Assembly (NCBI GenBank): GCA_036660495.1
Contig: JAVXAN010000036.1
Span: forward strand, 1 to 6,668
Direction: 5' to 3'
Length of the DNA: 6,668 nucleotides
Source of the DNA: JAVXAN01 sp036660495
Lineage (GTDB): Bacteria > Bacillota_I > Bacilli_A > RF39 > UBA660
The translations under genes were made by a program, and so were the position numbers. Every line of letters begins with the position of its first letter. Position 1 is the first letter of the stretch. The notes under the pieces are model-generated. The model did not search any database. It was not told the DNA's origin and worked only from the letters and a program-made list of their open reading frames with translations. Positions 1 through 5,781 of this stretch are shown here, piece by piece.

Positions 1-48
1 AATTACTGCAAGTAATTCTACTAGCGTAAATCCATTTTTCTTTTTCAT
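1..48 (-). CDS. Type IV prepilin-like protein, N-terminal 16 codons (runs off the left edge)
   Basis: Only the start of this gene is inside the window. The 16 visible codons read MKKKNGFTLVELLAVI. This is a near-perfect class III prepilin leader: a short basic segment, then glycine at the expected prepilin-peptidase cleavage point, a phenylalanine that becomes the methylated first residue, and glutamate at +5 of the mature protein within a hydrophobic helix. Families with this leader include competence pseudopilins (ComGC/ComGD-like), type IV pilins and type II secretion pseudopilins, and the visible part cannot tell them apart. The ATG at 48-46 has an AGAGGTG ribosome site at 62-56 and its own promoter just upstream, so it is probably the first gene of its transcript. 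The motif is very strong; the specific role is unknown. Confidence 0.85.
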   Translation of the reverse strand, partial: MKKKNGFTLVELLAVI

Positions 49-75
49 ATTAAAACACCTCTTATTATTATATTT

Positions 76-104
76 ATTATAGCATATTTATTTTTTATTT
101 AAAA
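76..104 (-). promoter_or_regulatory. Extended -10 promoter for the prepilin-like gene
   Basis: On the minus strand the -10 is a perfect TATAAT at 81-76, preceded by TGC at 84-82 (the TGn extended -10 element). A poor -35 (TTTTAA, 104-99) lies 17 bp upstream, which is typical of extended -10 promoters. Transcription would begin near 69, leaving a leader of about 20 nt. Confidence 0.65.
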
Positions 105-115
105 TGATATATATT

Positions 116-148
116 AAAAAGTCATAAACAAATTATTTATGACTTTTT
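116..148 (-). terminator. Bidirectional terminator downstream of ezrA
   Basis: A perfect 13-bp inverted repeat, 116-128 against 136-148, with a 7-nt loop. The core is GTCATAAA, flanked by A/T runs, so both strands end in a U-tract. It starts 2 bp past the ezrA fragment stop (152-150), so it ends the ezrA transcript and insulates the prepilin promoter. Confidence 0.85.
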
Positions 149-149
149 A

Positions 150-359
150 TTAGTTTTTATATAAATCCAAGATTTTTTTATGAATACCTGGTTCAACAAC
201 ATCTAAAGTATTAATACTTACTTCTAATGATTTTTTATAATTACCAGAGTAATAAAGCTTTTCAGCTTTTATTAAGTCTTCATTAATTATTGGCTTAGAA
301 GAACGATAGCGATTTCCATAAACAATTGCGTATTCTGATAATAAACCAGTTCTTATCAT
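150..359 (-). CDS. ezrA: EzrA C-terminal fragment, separated by a frameshift
   Basis: This 69-codon frame is the missing C-terminus of the EzrA encoded just upstream. It carries VYGNRYR at residues 13-19, matching the conserved C-terminal 'QNR' patch of EzrA, which in Bacillus subtilis is needed for EzrA to localise at midcell. The remainder (a KAEKLYYSGNY stretch, then a VEPG motif near the end) also follows the EzrA family. Main part plus this piece total about 562 residues, the usual EzrA length. The frame is +1 relative to the upstream part. Its first ATG is at 359-357, 4 nt after the upstream TAG, and there is no Shine-Dalgarno sequence before it, so independent translation would need reinitiation. 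It is best read as part of a frameshifted ezrA, either a real mutation or a base error. Confidence 0.85.
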   Translation of the reverse strand: MIRTGLLSEYAIVYGNRYRSSKPIINEDLIKAEKLYYSGNYKKSLEVSINTLDVVEPGIHKKILDLYKN

Positions 360-363
360 ATCA

Positions 364-1845
364 CTAGTAGTATACTAAGTCTCTTGCAGTATCAACCCTA
401 ATATTTAAAGTATCAACGTTAATTGGTGAAGAAGATAGTTCTTTTTGAATTTCTTTTATAGCGTCACTAGCTTCTCTTAGTTCAACGTAATAATTATCAG
501 GAATAACTGGTAATTTGTTTTTTCTAATTTTGTATTTAGATTGTTTTAACAATAACTTAATATCTTCTAATTGTCCTCTTGCTCTTTCTTCATCTTCTTT
601 TAAATTTCCAAGTGACTGTAGTAAATCATTTAACTTCTCATGTACTTTTGATAATTTTAAAGAAACAAACTCAAGTTCTTTATTTAATTTACTATAAGAA
701 AAAGAATGATTCTTATTTAAATTTTCAAGTTTATCATAATCTTTATTTATTTCTAGCAATTCTTTATTAAAAGAATTTAAAGATTCCATCGTTTGATCAG
801 AAAAATTATACTGCCTTTTTATTTCGGGAATTTGGGCCATAATGGTATCTAAAATCTTGTTCACATGCTTTTTCTTTTTTCTGAAATTTTCAAGACCTTC
901 TAAATAATATTTTTTTGTCATTTTTTCAGTTTCAAAATCATTAAACAAAGAATCAAAATATTCTAAAATAGTTTTAAGTTCAAAAGTAACATCTTCAAGA
1001 TTTAAAACCCTTACTCTATCAAATATAGCATTTACTTTTTTTTCGGTTTCAACAATGTTATATTCTACGTTTAAATAATCAAGTTGGTATCCTTCTCTAG
1101 TCATTTTTATGTATTCACTAGAAACATCTTCCGTCCTTTTTGGAATTAAACTTTTACCCATTATCATTATTTCGGGAATCTCAGTAATGACAATAACCAT
1201 GTGGTTAACCATTTCCGTTAATCCCTTAACAACATAAATCACTTCTTCATAGTCCCTTTTTTCCATTACGTTTTCAAATTCCTGAAACCTTTTTTCAATT
1301 GTTTCAAATTGTAATTCAATTGGGTTTACAGTTTCTTCATAATCTGATTTGGTTTTTTCAAAAGTTTCTTTTAAATTTCGATACGTTGCTTTTAATTTTA
1401 TTACTGTTGCACGGTTTTTTTCTTCACTAGAAGTTATTTCTTTTATTTCCGATACAATGTTTTTAATCTTAGTTTTTATTTCATATATTTTTATCTCTAT
1501 ATCAGTTATTTTTTGATAAACAATTTTTCTTTTACCTTTTTCTACCAAAAAATCAGCTTCGATTAACATGTCGTTGATTTGCGGAATTGTTTCTTTTTCC
1601 ACAATATCAAATTTTAATTTCCATGTGTTATATTTTTCTTCTAATTTATTATTTTTTACTAGGGCTTCAACCTTAGAAAGCTCATTTAAAACAGGCACGT
1701 TTATTAATAGGTTTTTTTCTTTTTCAAGTTCATTAATAGCATTATACATTTGTGCTTTTCTTCTTTTCTTAATAATCAATATAAGTAATAATAAGATAAA
1801 TAAGAAAACAATAATAATTGTACCAAAATATAATGTTTCTCCCAT
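364..1845 (-). CDS. ezrA: Septation ring formation regulator EzrA, main part (truncated by a frameshift)
   Basis: EzrA is a membrane-anchored, spectrin-like protein of Bacilli that binds FtsZ, restricts Z-ring assembly to midcell and links division with cell-wall synthesis. The 493 codons show one N-terminal membrane helix (about residues 7-25), then a basic stretch (KKRRK) and a long, lysine/glutamate-rich helical region that is cytosolic and coiled-coil-like throughout. A segment around residues 54-80 (ELSKVEALV... YNTW) matches the family's N-terminal repeat. The reading frame ends at TAG (366-364), immediately followed by an out-of-frame TGA. The family's last ~70 residues continue in the +1 frame at 359-150. 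The ATG at 1845 has a GCGAGGT ribosome site just upstream. The gene is alone in its transcript, divergent from rpsD. Family assignment is secure from length, topology and the C-terminal piece; whether the protein is functional is uncertain. Confidence 0.9.
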   Translation of the reverse strand: MGETLYFGTIIIVFLFILLLLILIIKKRRKAQMYNAINELEKEKNLLINVPVLNELSKVEALVKNNKLEEKYNTWKLKFDIVEKETIPQINDMLIEADFLVEKGKRKIVYQKITDIEIKIYEIKTKIKNIVSEIKEITSSEEKNRATVIKLKATYRNLKETFEKTKSDYEETVNPIELQFETIEKRFQEFENVMEKRDYEEVIYVVKGLTEMVNHMVIVITEIPEIMIMGKSLIPKRTEDVSSEYIKMTREGYQLDYLNVEYNIVETEKKVNAIFDRVRVLNLEDVTFELKTILEYFDSLFNDFETEKMTKKYYLEGLENFRKKKKHVNKILDTIMAQIPEIKRQYNFSDQTMESLNSFNKELLEINKDYDKLENLNKNHSFSYSKLNKELEFVSLKLSKVHEKLNDLLQSLGNLKEDEERARGQLEDIKLLLKQSKYKIRKNKLPVIPDNYYVELREASDAIKEIQKELSSSPINVDTLNIRVDTARDLVYY

Positions 1846-1920
1846 AAAATTACCTCGCTATTCTATATTCATTTTACCACAAATTACGATTTATTTCACC
1901 CTATTTTTTAATATATTTTT

Positions 1921-1949
1921 ATTTTAACATGTATAATAAAAATAGTTAA
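1921..1949 (-). promoter_or_regulatory. Extended -10 promoter for ezrA
   Basis: On the minus strand, -35 TTAACT (1949-1944), a 17-bp spacer, and -10 TAAAAT (1926-1921) preceded by TGT (1929-1927), an extended -10. Transcription would start near 1914, giving a leader of about 70 nt. It lies back to back with the rpsD promoter. Confidence 0.6.
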
Positions 1950-2015
1950 TATTTTATAAAAGTTATTATCATATTATATATTATAATTATTAAAACAAAA
2001 AATTTATTAAAACAT

Positions 2016-2044
2016 TTGACTATTAACAAAGAATTAGTTATAAT
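2016..2044 (+). promoter_or_regulatory. Strong sigma-A-type promoter for rpsD
   Basis: TTGACT (2016-2021), a 17-bp spacer, and a perfect TATAAT (2039-2044). The region upstream of the -35 is an A/T-rich tract that could act as an UP element. Transcription would start near 2051, so the untranslated leader is about 165 nt, far longer than translation needs and consistent with regulation inside the leader. Confidence 0.85.
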
Positions 2045-2065
2045 TATTAGTACGTAAACAAAAAA

Positions 2066-2176
2066 GCAGCGTTACCCTGAAATTAGTAATGTGTTTGTTG
2101 CATCTAGTTATATAAGTAACCGGTGCTGCAAAGGTGAACATAATAAAACAAACACCCTATTAATTGGCGAGGTAAC
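2066..2176 (+). promoter_or_regulatory. Structured rpsD leader, probable S4-binding autoregulatory RNA with a pseudoknot
   Basis: Several pairings can be drawn by hand. A long helix joins 2081-2099 to 2147-2165 (17 of 19 positions pair, with one 2-nt internal mismatch). Inside it, 2100-2104 (GCATC) pairs with 2122-2126 (GGTGC), and 2107-2110 with 2117-2120. The upstream GCAGC (2066-2070) is complementary to GCTGC (2125-2129), which would cross the long helix and make a pseudoknot. GTTACC (2071-2076) can close the whole element with GGTAAC (2171-2176), or pair locally with GTAAC (2116-2120). S4 is known to repress its own gene in Bacillus subtilis by binding the rpsD leader, and E. coli S4 binds a pseudoknot in the alpha operon mRNA. 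The location and folding fit that role; S4 binding is inferred. Confidence 0.7.
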
Positions 2177-2215
2177 CTCTAAATAGTTTAACGTAAAACA
2201 AAAGGAGGAATGAAA

Positions 2216-2821
2216 ATGTCAAGATACACCGGTCCAATGTATAAGAAAAGTCGTTATTTAGGTTTTTCTTTATTAGAAACAGGTAAAGAATTACTTAAGA
2301 AACCTTATGGTCCAGGGCAACACGGCAATGATAAACGTCGTGGTAAAGTTTCTGAGTATAAGCTTCAGTTAATGGAAAAGCAAAAGCTTAGATTAACTTA
2401 TGGGATGAATGAAAGACAGTTTAGGTCAACGTTTGATAAAGCAGCTAAGATGAAAGGTATTCAAGGTGAAAACTTTCTTAAGTTATTAGAAAGTAGACTT
2501 GATAACATCGCATACCGTATGGGACTTGCAACTACAAGAAGAGCTGCTCGTCAAATCGTTAATCATGGTCATATCTTAGTAAATGGTAAAAAGGTGGATA
2601 TTCCATCTTACCAAGTAAAACCAGGAGATGTTATTTCTGTTAAAGAGTCTTCTAAAGGTCACAAGGTAATTCTTGAATCATTAGAAAAAATAAACAAAAC
2701 GGTTGAATACGTTGAATTTGATAATAAAAAATTATCTGGTAGCTATGTTCGTTATCCAGAAAGAAGTGAATTATCAGCCGACATTAAAGAATCAATGATT
2801 GTTGAATTCTATAATAAATAA
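2216..2821 (+). CDS. rpsD: 30S ribosomal protein S4
   Basis: S4 is a primary 16S rRNA-binding protein that nucleates assembly of the 30S body and helps maintain decoding accuracy. The 201-residue protein begins MSRYTGP, has the conserved YGPGQHG loop at about residues 31-37, and an S4 RNA-binding domain at about 91-143 (LESRLDN ... VNGKKVDIPSYQVKPGD). It contains no cysteine, so it is the zinc-free form. The start is taken at ATG 2216 rather than the in-frame ATG at 2210: GGAGG (2204-2208) sits 7 nt from 2216 but only 1 nt from 2210, and S4 proteins normally begin M-(A/S)-R-Y. It is monocistronic, with a consensus promoter, a long structured leader likely bound by S4, and a terminator overlapping the stop codon. 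Confidence 0.98.
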   Translation: MSRYTGPMYKKSRYLGFSLLETGKELLKKPYGPGQHGNDKRRGKVSEYKLQLMEKQKLRLTYGMNERQFRSTFDKAAKMKGIQGENFLKLLESRLDNIAYRMGLATTRRAARQIVNHGHILVNGKKVDIPSYQVKPGDVISVKESSKGHKVILESLEKINKTVEYVEFDNKKLSGSYVRYPERSELSADIKESMIVEFYNK

Positions 2822-2841
2822 GACTTTGGTCTTATTTTTTT
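2816..2841 (+). terminator. Intrinsic terminator of rpsD, overlapping the stop codon
   Basis: A 9-bp perfect stem (2816-2824 with 2829-2837; core AATAAGAC) with a TTTG loop and a run of T to 2841. The rpsD TAA stop (2819-2821) lies in the 5' arm, so a ribosome at the stop codon would physically cover the hairpin. Confidence 0.85.
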
Positions 2842-2850
2842 ATGCAATAA

Positions 2851-2892
2851 AAAAGTAGACAGTTCTCTTTTACTGAGATATTGTCTACTTTT
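2851..2892 (-). terminator. Bidirectional terminator between convergent rpsD and the glyS-cluster membrane gene
   Basis: Perfect 11-bp arms (2851-2861 with 2882-2892; core AGTAGACA), extended inward by further pairs including TCTC/GAGA around a single-base bulge. Flanking A/T runs give a U-tract on both strands. It lies 15 bp beyond the stop of the minus-strand gene and also backs up the rpsD terminator. Confidence 0.85.
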
Positions 2893-2907
2893 ATAATATC
2901 ACTTTGC

Positions 2908-4308
2908 TTATCCTCTTATTTTTTTTAATAGTCTTACGTATTTTATTGTTGATGCAATCATTACTACTCCTGACAAACAAAAGCCCATTACAATCGACAT
3001 AACAATAAAATGGTAAAAGAAATTAAGTTTACCAGTTATATCTTGTGTTACAAGCCAAAAAGTAAGCATCGCTCCAAATACTGAACAACATAAATTATCA
3101 AAGTATGTAGCTGATAATTTTAAGTGATTTCCCGTGTTTATATTATATAAAAACGGCGTTATTATACCAACTATAAATGAAATTAAAAAAGCCTCTATCC
3201 TAACATCTTCAAAAACATAAAATGATCCAATGTTTTTATTAAAAAACACAAACATTCCTAAAAAACTTATTAATATTGCAAATGATATTTGAAAAATTTC
3301 TAAAGATGAAATGTTTTTCATTGCTGATAAATTATGATATTTCCGTTTTTTTTCTTTTATTATGTTATTTATATAAACATAAAGTGGACTGCTTTCTCTT
3401 TCAATATGCTCCTTTTTTAAATGAGAAGCATCAATATCAGAAAAGCTTAAATTATTAAAGACATTTTCGTCACCATCATTATTTAAAAATTTAAACATCT
3501 TATTAGCTTCATCTATCTCATTATCAAGCACATACTCTTTAATATCTTTTTCAAAAAAGGTAGGTATTTTACTTAAAGCATCTTTCTTTTGCTGAATAAC
3601 AAGTAAAGCTTCTTCATTTTGCTTCTTTATTTGTTTTTTTGCTTCAACAATTTTTAAAACCGATAATTCTAGTGCTTTACTATATTTTATTGAATTTAAA
3701 TTAACACTTCCCTTTTTAAAATAGTTTGTTTCAAAAAACTTATACATCGTTATAAAACCAAATATTCCAAAAGGAATCGTTATTAATAATAAAATTCCAA
3801 TGTTAAATAAGTTATAAATAAAACATAAAAAGAAAAACATTCCTATTATTAAATCGCCTACGTGTCTTACTTTGTTTCCATCAGGTCCATATTCATAGGC
3901 CATATTTAAGTTTTCATTTTCATTTTTTATTTCTGCTTCGTACACGTTAATTAAAAAACGCTTTTTAATTATTTCTAGCTTTTTTTGTTTTAATATATCT
4001 ACTTGACCACAATCATCTTTATATTCATCATACTTTGTTTTTTCACTAGTAGTAATTTCTACAAAGGCATTTTCAAATAGTCCTTTAAGTTCTTTAAAGC
4101 AATCTTTTTCCACATATTTATTATAATCATTTGTTTTTGACCTTAAAAGTCCGTTATTAACATCATGATCCTTATTGTTTTGCTTAAGTAGCTTAATAAA
4201 AACCGTTTCAGCTTCTTCATAGCACTTTTTATTTAATAAATCATATCCTTTTTTTAATTCTTTTTTTAAAGCTAAAGGGTTTTCTTTGCTTTTCACTTTC
4301 TTTTTCAC
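2908..4308 (-). CDS. Uncharacterised multi-pass membrane protein with a TPR-like N-terminus
   Basis: I do not recognise this 466-residue protein. Residues ~14-45 resemble one tetratricopeptide-type helical pair (a GYDLL...CYEEAE pattern). Residues 50-130 are charged and helical. Two adjacent membrane helices follow (~152-169 and 171-190), then a charged, mostly helical soluble region (~195-335), then four more helices (~338-356, 371-388, 404-421, 430-453) and a basic tail (KYVRLLKKIRG). The start is GTG at 4308, 3 nt after the glyS TAG, with no convincing Shine-Dalgarno sequence; a second in-frame GTG (4296) lies in a 12-nt tandem duplication. No ATG occurs before about residue 136. Tight spacing implies translation coupled to glyS and shared T-box control. 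A strong hairpin terminator follows. No enzymatic motif is visible, so function is unknown. Confidence 0.85.
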   Translation of the reverse strand: MKKKVKSKENPLALKKELKKGYDLLNKKCYEEAETVFIKLLKQNNKDHDVNNGLLRSKTNDYNKYVEKDCFKELKGLFENAFVEITTSEKTKYDEYKDDCGQVDILKQKKLEIIKKRFLINVYEAEIKNENENLNMAYEYGPDGNKVRHVGDLIIGMFFFLCFIYNLFNIGILLLITIPFGIFGFITMYKFFETNYFKKGSVNLNSIKYSKALELSVLKIVEAKKQIKKQNEEALLVIQQKKDALSKIPTFFEKDIKEYVLDNEIDEANKMFKFLNNDGDENVFNNLSFSDIDASHLKKEHIERESSPLYVYINNIIKEKKRKYHNLSAMKNISSLEIFQISFAILISFLGMFVFFNKNIGSFYVFEDVRIEAFLISFIVGIITPFLYNINTGNHLKLSATYFDNLCCSVFGAMLTFWLVTQDITGKLNFFYHFIVMSIVMGFCLSGVVMIASTIKYVRLLKKIRG

Positions 4309-4313
4309 TTTCT
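4290..4313 (-). repeat. 12-nt tandem duplication across the glyS stop / downstream start
   Basis: The minus-strand unit AGAAAGTGAAAA occurs twice back to back (4313-4302 and 4301-4290). It spans the last two bases of the glyS TAG and the first codons of the downstream gene. Each copy carries a GTG in the same frame, so there are two possible starts 12 nt apart. Confidence 0.9.
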
Positions 4314-5682
4314 AAAACACTATTCTTTCTTTAACATATGCTTCAATTTCAGTAGTAGAAAGAGTTATCTGTTCCATTGTATCTCGGTTTCTTAAGGTAA
4401 CCAAGTTGTTCTCAACTGTATTATCATCAACCGTAATACAAAAAGGAGTACCAATGGCATCTTGTCTTCGGTATCTTTTACCAATTGAGGCAGTTTCATC
4501 ATAAGTACACATAAAATGTTTGCTTAACTCAGTATAAACTTCTTCAGCCTTTAAGGTATGATACTTTTTTGTTAGTGGTAAAACTGCTACTTTGTAGGGT
4601 GCTAAAGAAGGTAGTAGTTGCATTACTACTCTTGAAGTACCATCTTCTAAAATTTGTTCATTATATGATTCAAATAAAACTGCTAAAACGCTTCGATCTA
4701 GTCCATAAGTTGATTCAACAATGTATGGAATAAACTTTTTGTTAGTTTCTGGATCTAAGTATTCCATGCTTTGCTTTGCATATTCTTGATGCCTTGTTAA
4801 GTCATAATCCGTACGATTATGAGTACCATTTACTTCTCCCCAACCAAACGGAAATAAATATTCAATGTCACAAGCAGCCTTAGCATAAAAAGCAAGTTTT
4901 TCATGATCATGAAATCTAAGTTTATCTCCTGGTAATCCTAAATCCATAAAGAATTTTTTACCATAGTTTTTAAAAAATTCATATAACTCTTCGTCAGTTT
5001 TTTCTTTACAAAAAGTTTGATATTCCATTTGTTCAAACTCTATAGTTCTAAAAGTAAAATTCCCTGGAGTTATTTCATTTCTAAAAGCCTTACCAATTTG
5101 TCCGACTGAAAAAGGTAATTTACAACGCATGCTTCTTTGAACGTTTAAAAAATTAACGTACTCCCCTTGAGCGTTTTCTGGTCTTAAGTAAACTGTGTTC
5201 TTATTATCATTAGTTACCCCACGATATGTTTCAAACATTAAGTTAAACTCTCTAATATCAGTAAAATTAGTTTTTCCGCATTTTGGGCATGGAACTTTAT
5301 TATCTTTAATAAAATTAACCATTTCTTCTGGTGACATTGCATCAGCCCTAGAAGAATTTGTAAAATCATTAATTAAATTATCAGCACGATGTCTCATTTT
5401 ACATTCTTTACAATCAATTAACGGATCTGAAAATCCACCTACGTGTCCTGATGCCTCCCAAACTTTAGGATGCATTAAAATACCAGCATCAAGTTCATAA
5501 GCGTTTTTTCGCTCCTGAATAAACCTTTTTCTCCAAGCATCCTTTACGTTATTTTTAAGTCTAGTTCCAAGTGGGCCATAATCCCAAGTGTTAGCAAGGC
5601 CACCATATATTTCGCTTCCTTGATAAATGAAACCATATTGTTTACATAAGTTAACCATTTTTTCCATCGTTATTTTTTCCAT
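4312..5682 (-). CDS. glyS: Glycyl-tRNA synthetase, eukaryote-type dimeric class II enzyme
   Basis: Charges tRNA-Gly with glycine using ATP, in the cytosol. The 456-residue single chain is the alpha2 type found in many Bacilli and Mollicutes, not the alpha2beta2 GlyQS type. Visible landmarks: a tRNA-acceptor/motif 1 region near the start (GGLANTWDYGPLG), two CxxC pairs (CKEC ~91-94 and CPKC ~132-135) that could bind zinc, class II motif 2 (FRNEITPGN from ~200, then RTIEFEQME), motif 3 (GLDRSVLAVL from ~327), and a C-terminal anticodon-binding domain (~361-456). The start is ATG 5682, with GGAGG at 5692-5688, 5 nt away. An in-frame TTG at 5694 overlaps that ribosome site and is rejected. It follows recO, is preceded by a glycine-type T-box, and is followed after 3 nt by a membrane-protein gene. 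Confidence 0.97.
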   Translation of the reverse strand: MEKITMEKMVNLCKQYGFIYQGSEIYGGLANTWDYGPLGTRLKNNVKDAWRKRFIQERKNAYELDAGILMHPKVWEASGHVGGFSDPLIDCKECKMRHRADNLINDFTNSSRADAMSPEEMVNFIKDNKVPCPKCGKTNFTDIREFNLMFETYRGVTNDNKNTVYLRPENAQGEYVNFLNVQRSMRCKLPFSVGQIGKAFRNEITPGNFTFRTIEFEQMEYQTFCKEKTDEELYEFFKNYGKKFFMDLGLPGDKLRFHDHEKLAFYAKAACDIEYLFPFGWGEVNGTHNRTDYDLTRHQEYAKQSMEYLDPETNKKFIPYIVESTYGLDRSVLAVLFESYNEQILEDGTSRVVMQLLPSLAPYKVAVLPLTKKYHTLKAEEVYTELSKHFMCTYDETASIGKRYRRQDAIGTPFCITVDDNTVENNLVTLRNRDTMEQITLSTTEIEAYVKERIVF

Positions 5683-5718
5683 TTTATCCTCCAAATATAA
5701 TATTTCTTTATTTAGAAT

Positions 5719-5781
5719 AAAAACTCCTAGAATAACACAGGGACGAGTTACCCCGCGGTTCCACCCTATTTATTCTAGAAG
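5719..5781 (-). terminator. T-box hairpin with attached U-tract (terminator and antiterminator bulge in one stem)
   Basis: On the minus strand the arms 5781-5764 and 5742-5724 form an almost continuous 18-bp helix (two G-U pairs, one bulged G at 5736). It is capped by the T-box bulge UGGAACC (5763-5757), a 3-bp GCG/CGU helix and an 8-nt loop. The 3' arm is followed directly by TTTTT (5723-5719), so the whole hairpin resembles an intrinsic terminator. I find no separate downstream terminator that would compete with the antiterminator element. Confidence 0.6.

Noticed and set aside
355..380. Programmed +1 frameshift joining the two ezrA parts
   Set aside because: There is no slippery codon comparable to the prfB CTT-TGA site: the last sense codon, TAC, would have to re-pair with ACT, and no strong Shine-Dalgarno-like stimulator lies just upstream. 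ezrA is not known for recoding.
515..770. Plus-strand open frames at 515-697 and 579-770
   Set aside because: They lie opposite ezrA, have low-complexity Leu/Phe/Ser-rich products, and lack ribosome sites; they are shadows of a Lys/Glu-rich gene.
1568..1927. 119-codon plus-strand frame opposite the ezrA start
   Set aside because: It lies antisense to the ezrA membrane and coiled region and crosses the ezrA promoter; there is no Shine-Dalgarno and the hydrophobic content simply mirrors the opposite strand.
2210..2215. rpsD starting at ATG 2210
   Set aside because: It is only 1 nt from GGAGG and would add MK before the conserved M-S-R-Y start; ATG 2216 has 7-nt spacing.
3276..3458. Plus-strand 60-codon frame
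   Set aside because: It is antisense to the membrane-protein gene, with no ribosome site and low-complexity content.
5683..5694. glyS starting at TTG 5694
   Set aside because: The TTG overlaps the GGAGG ribosome site itself; ATG 5682 is correctly placed.
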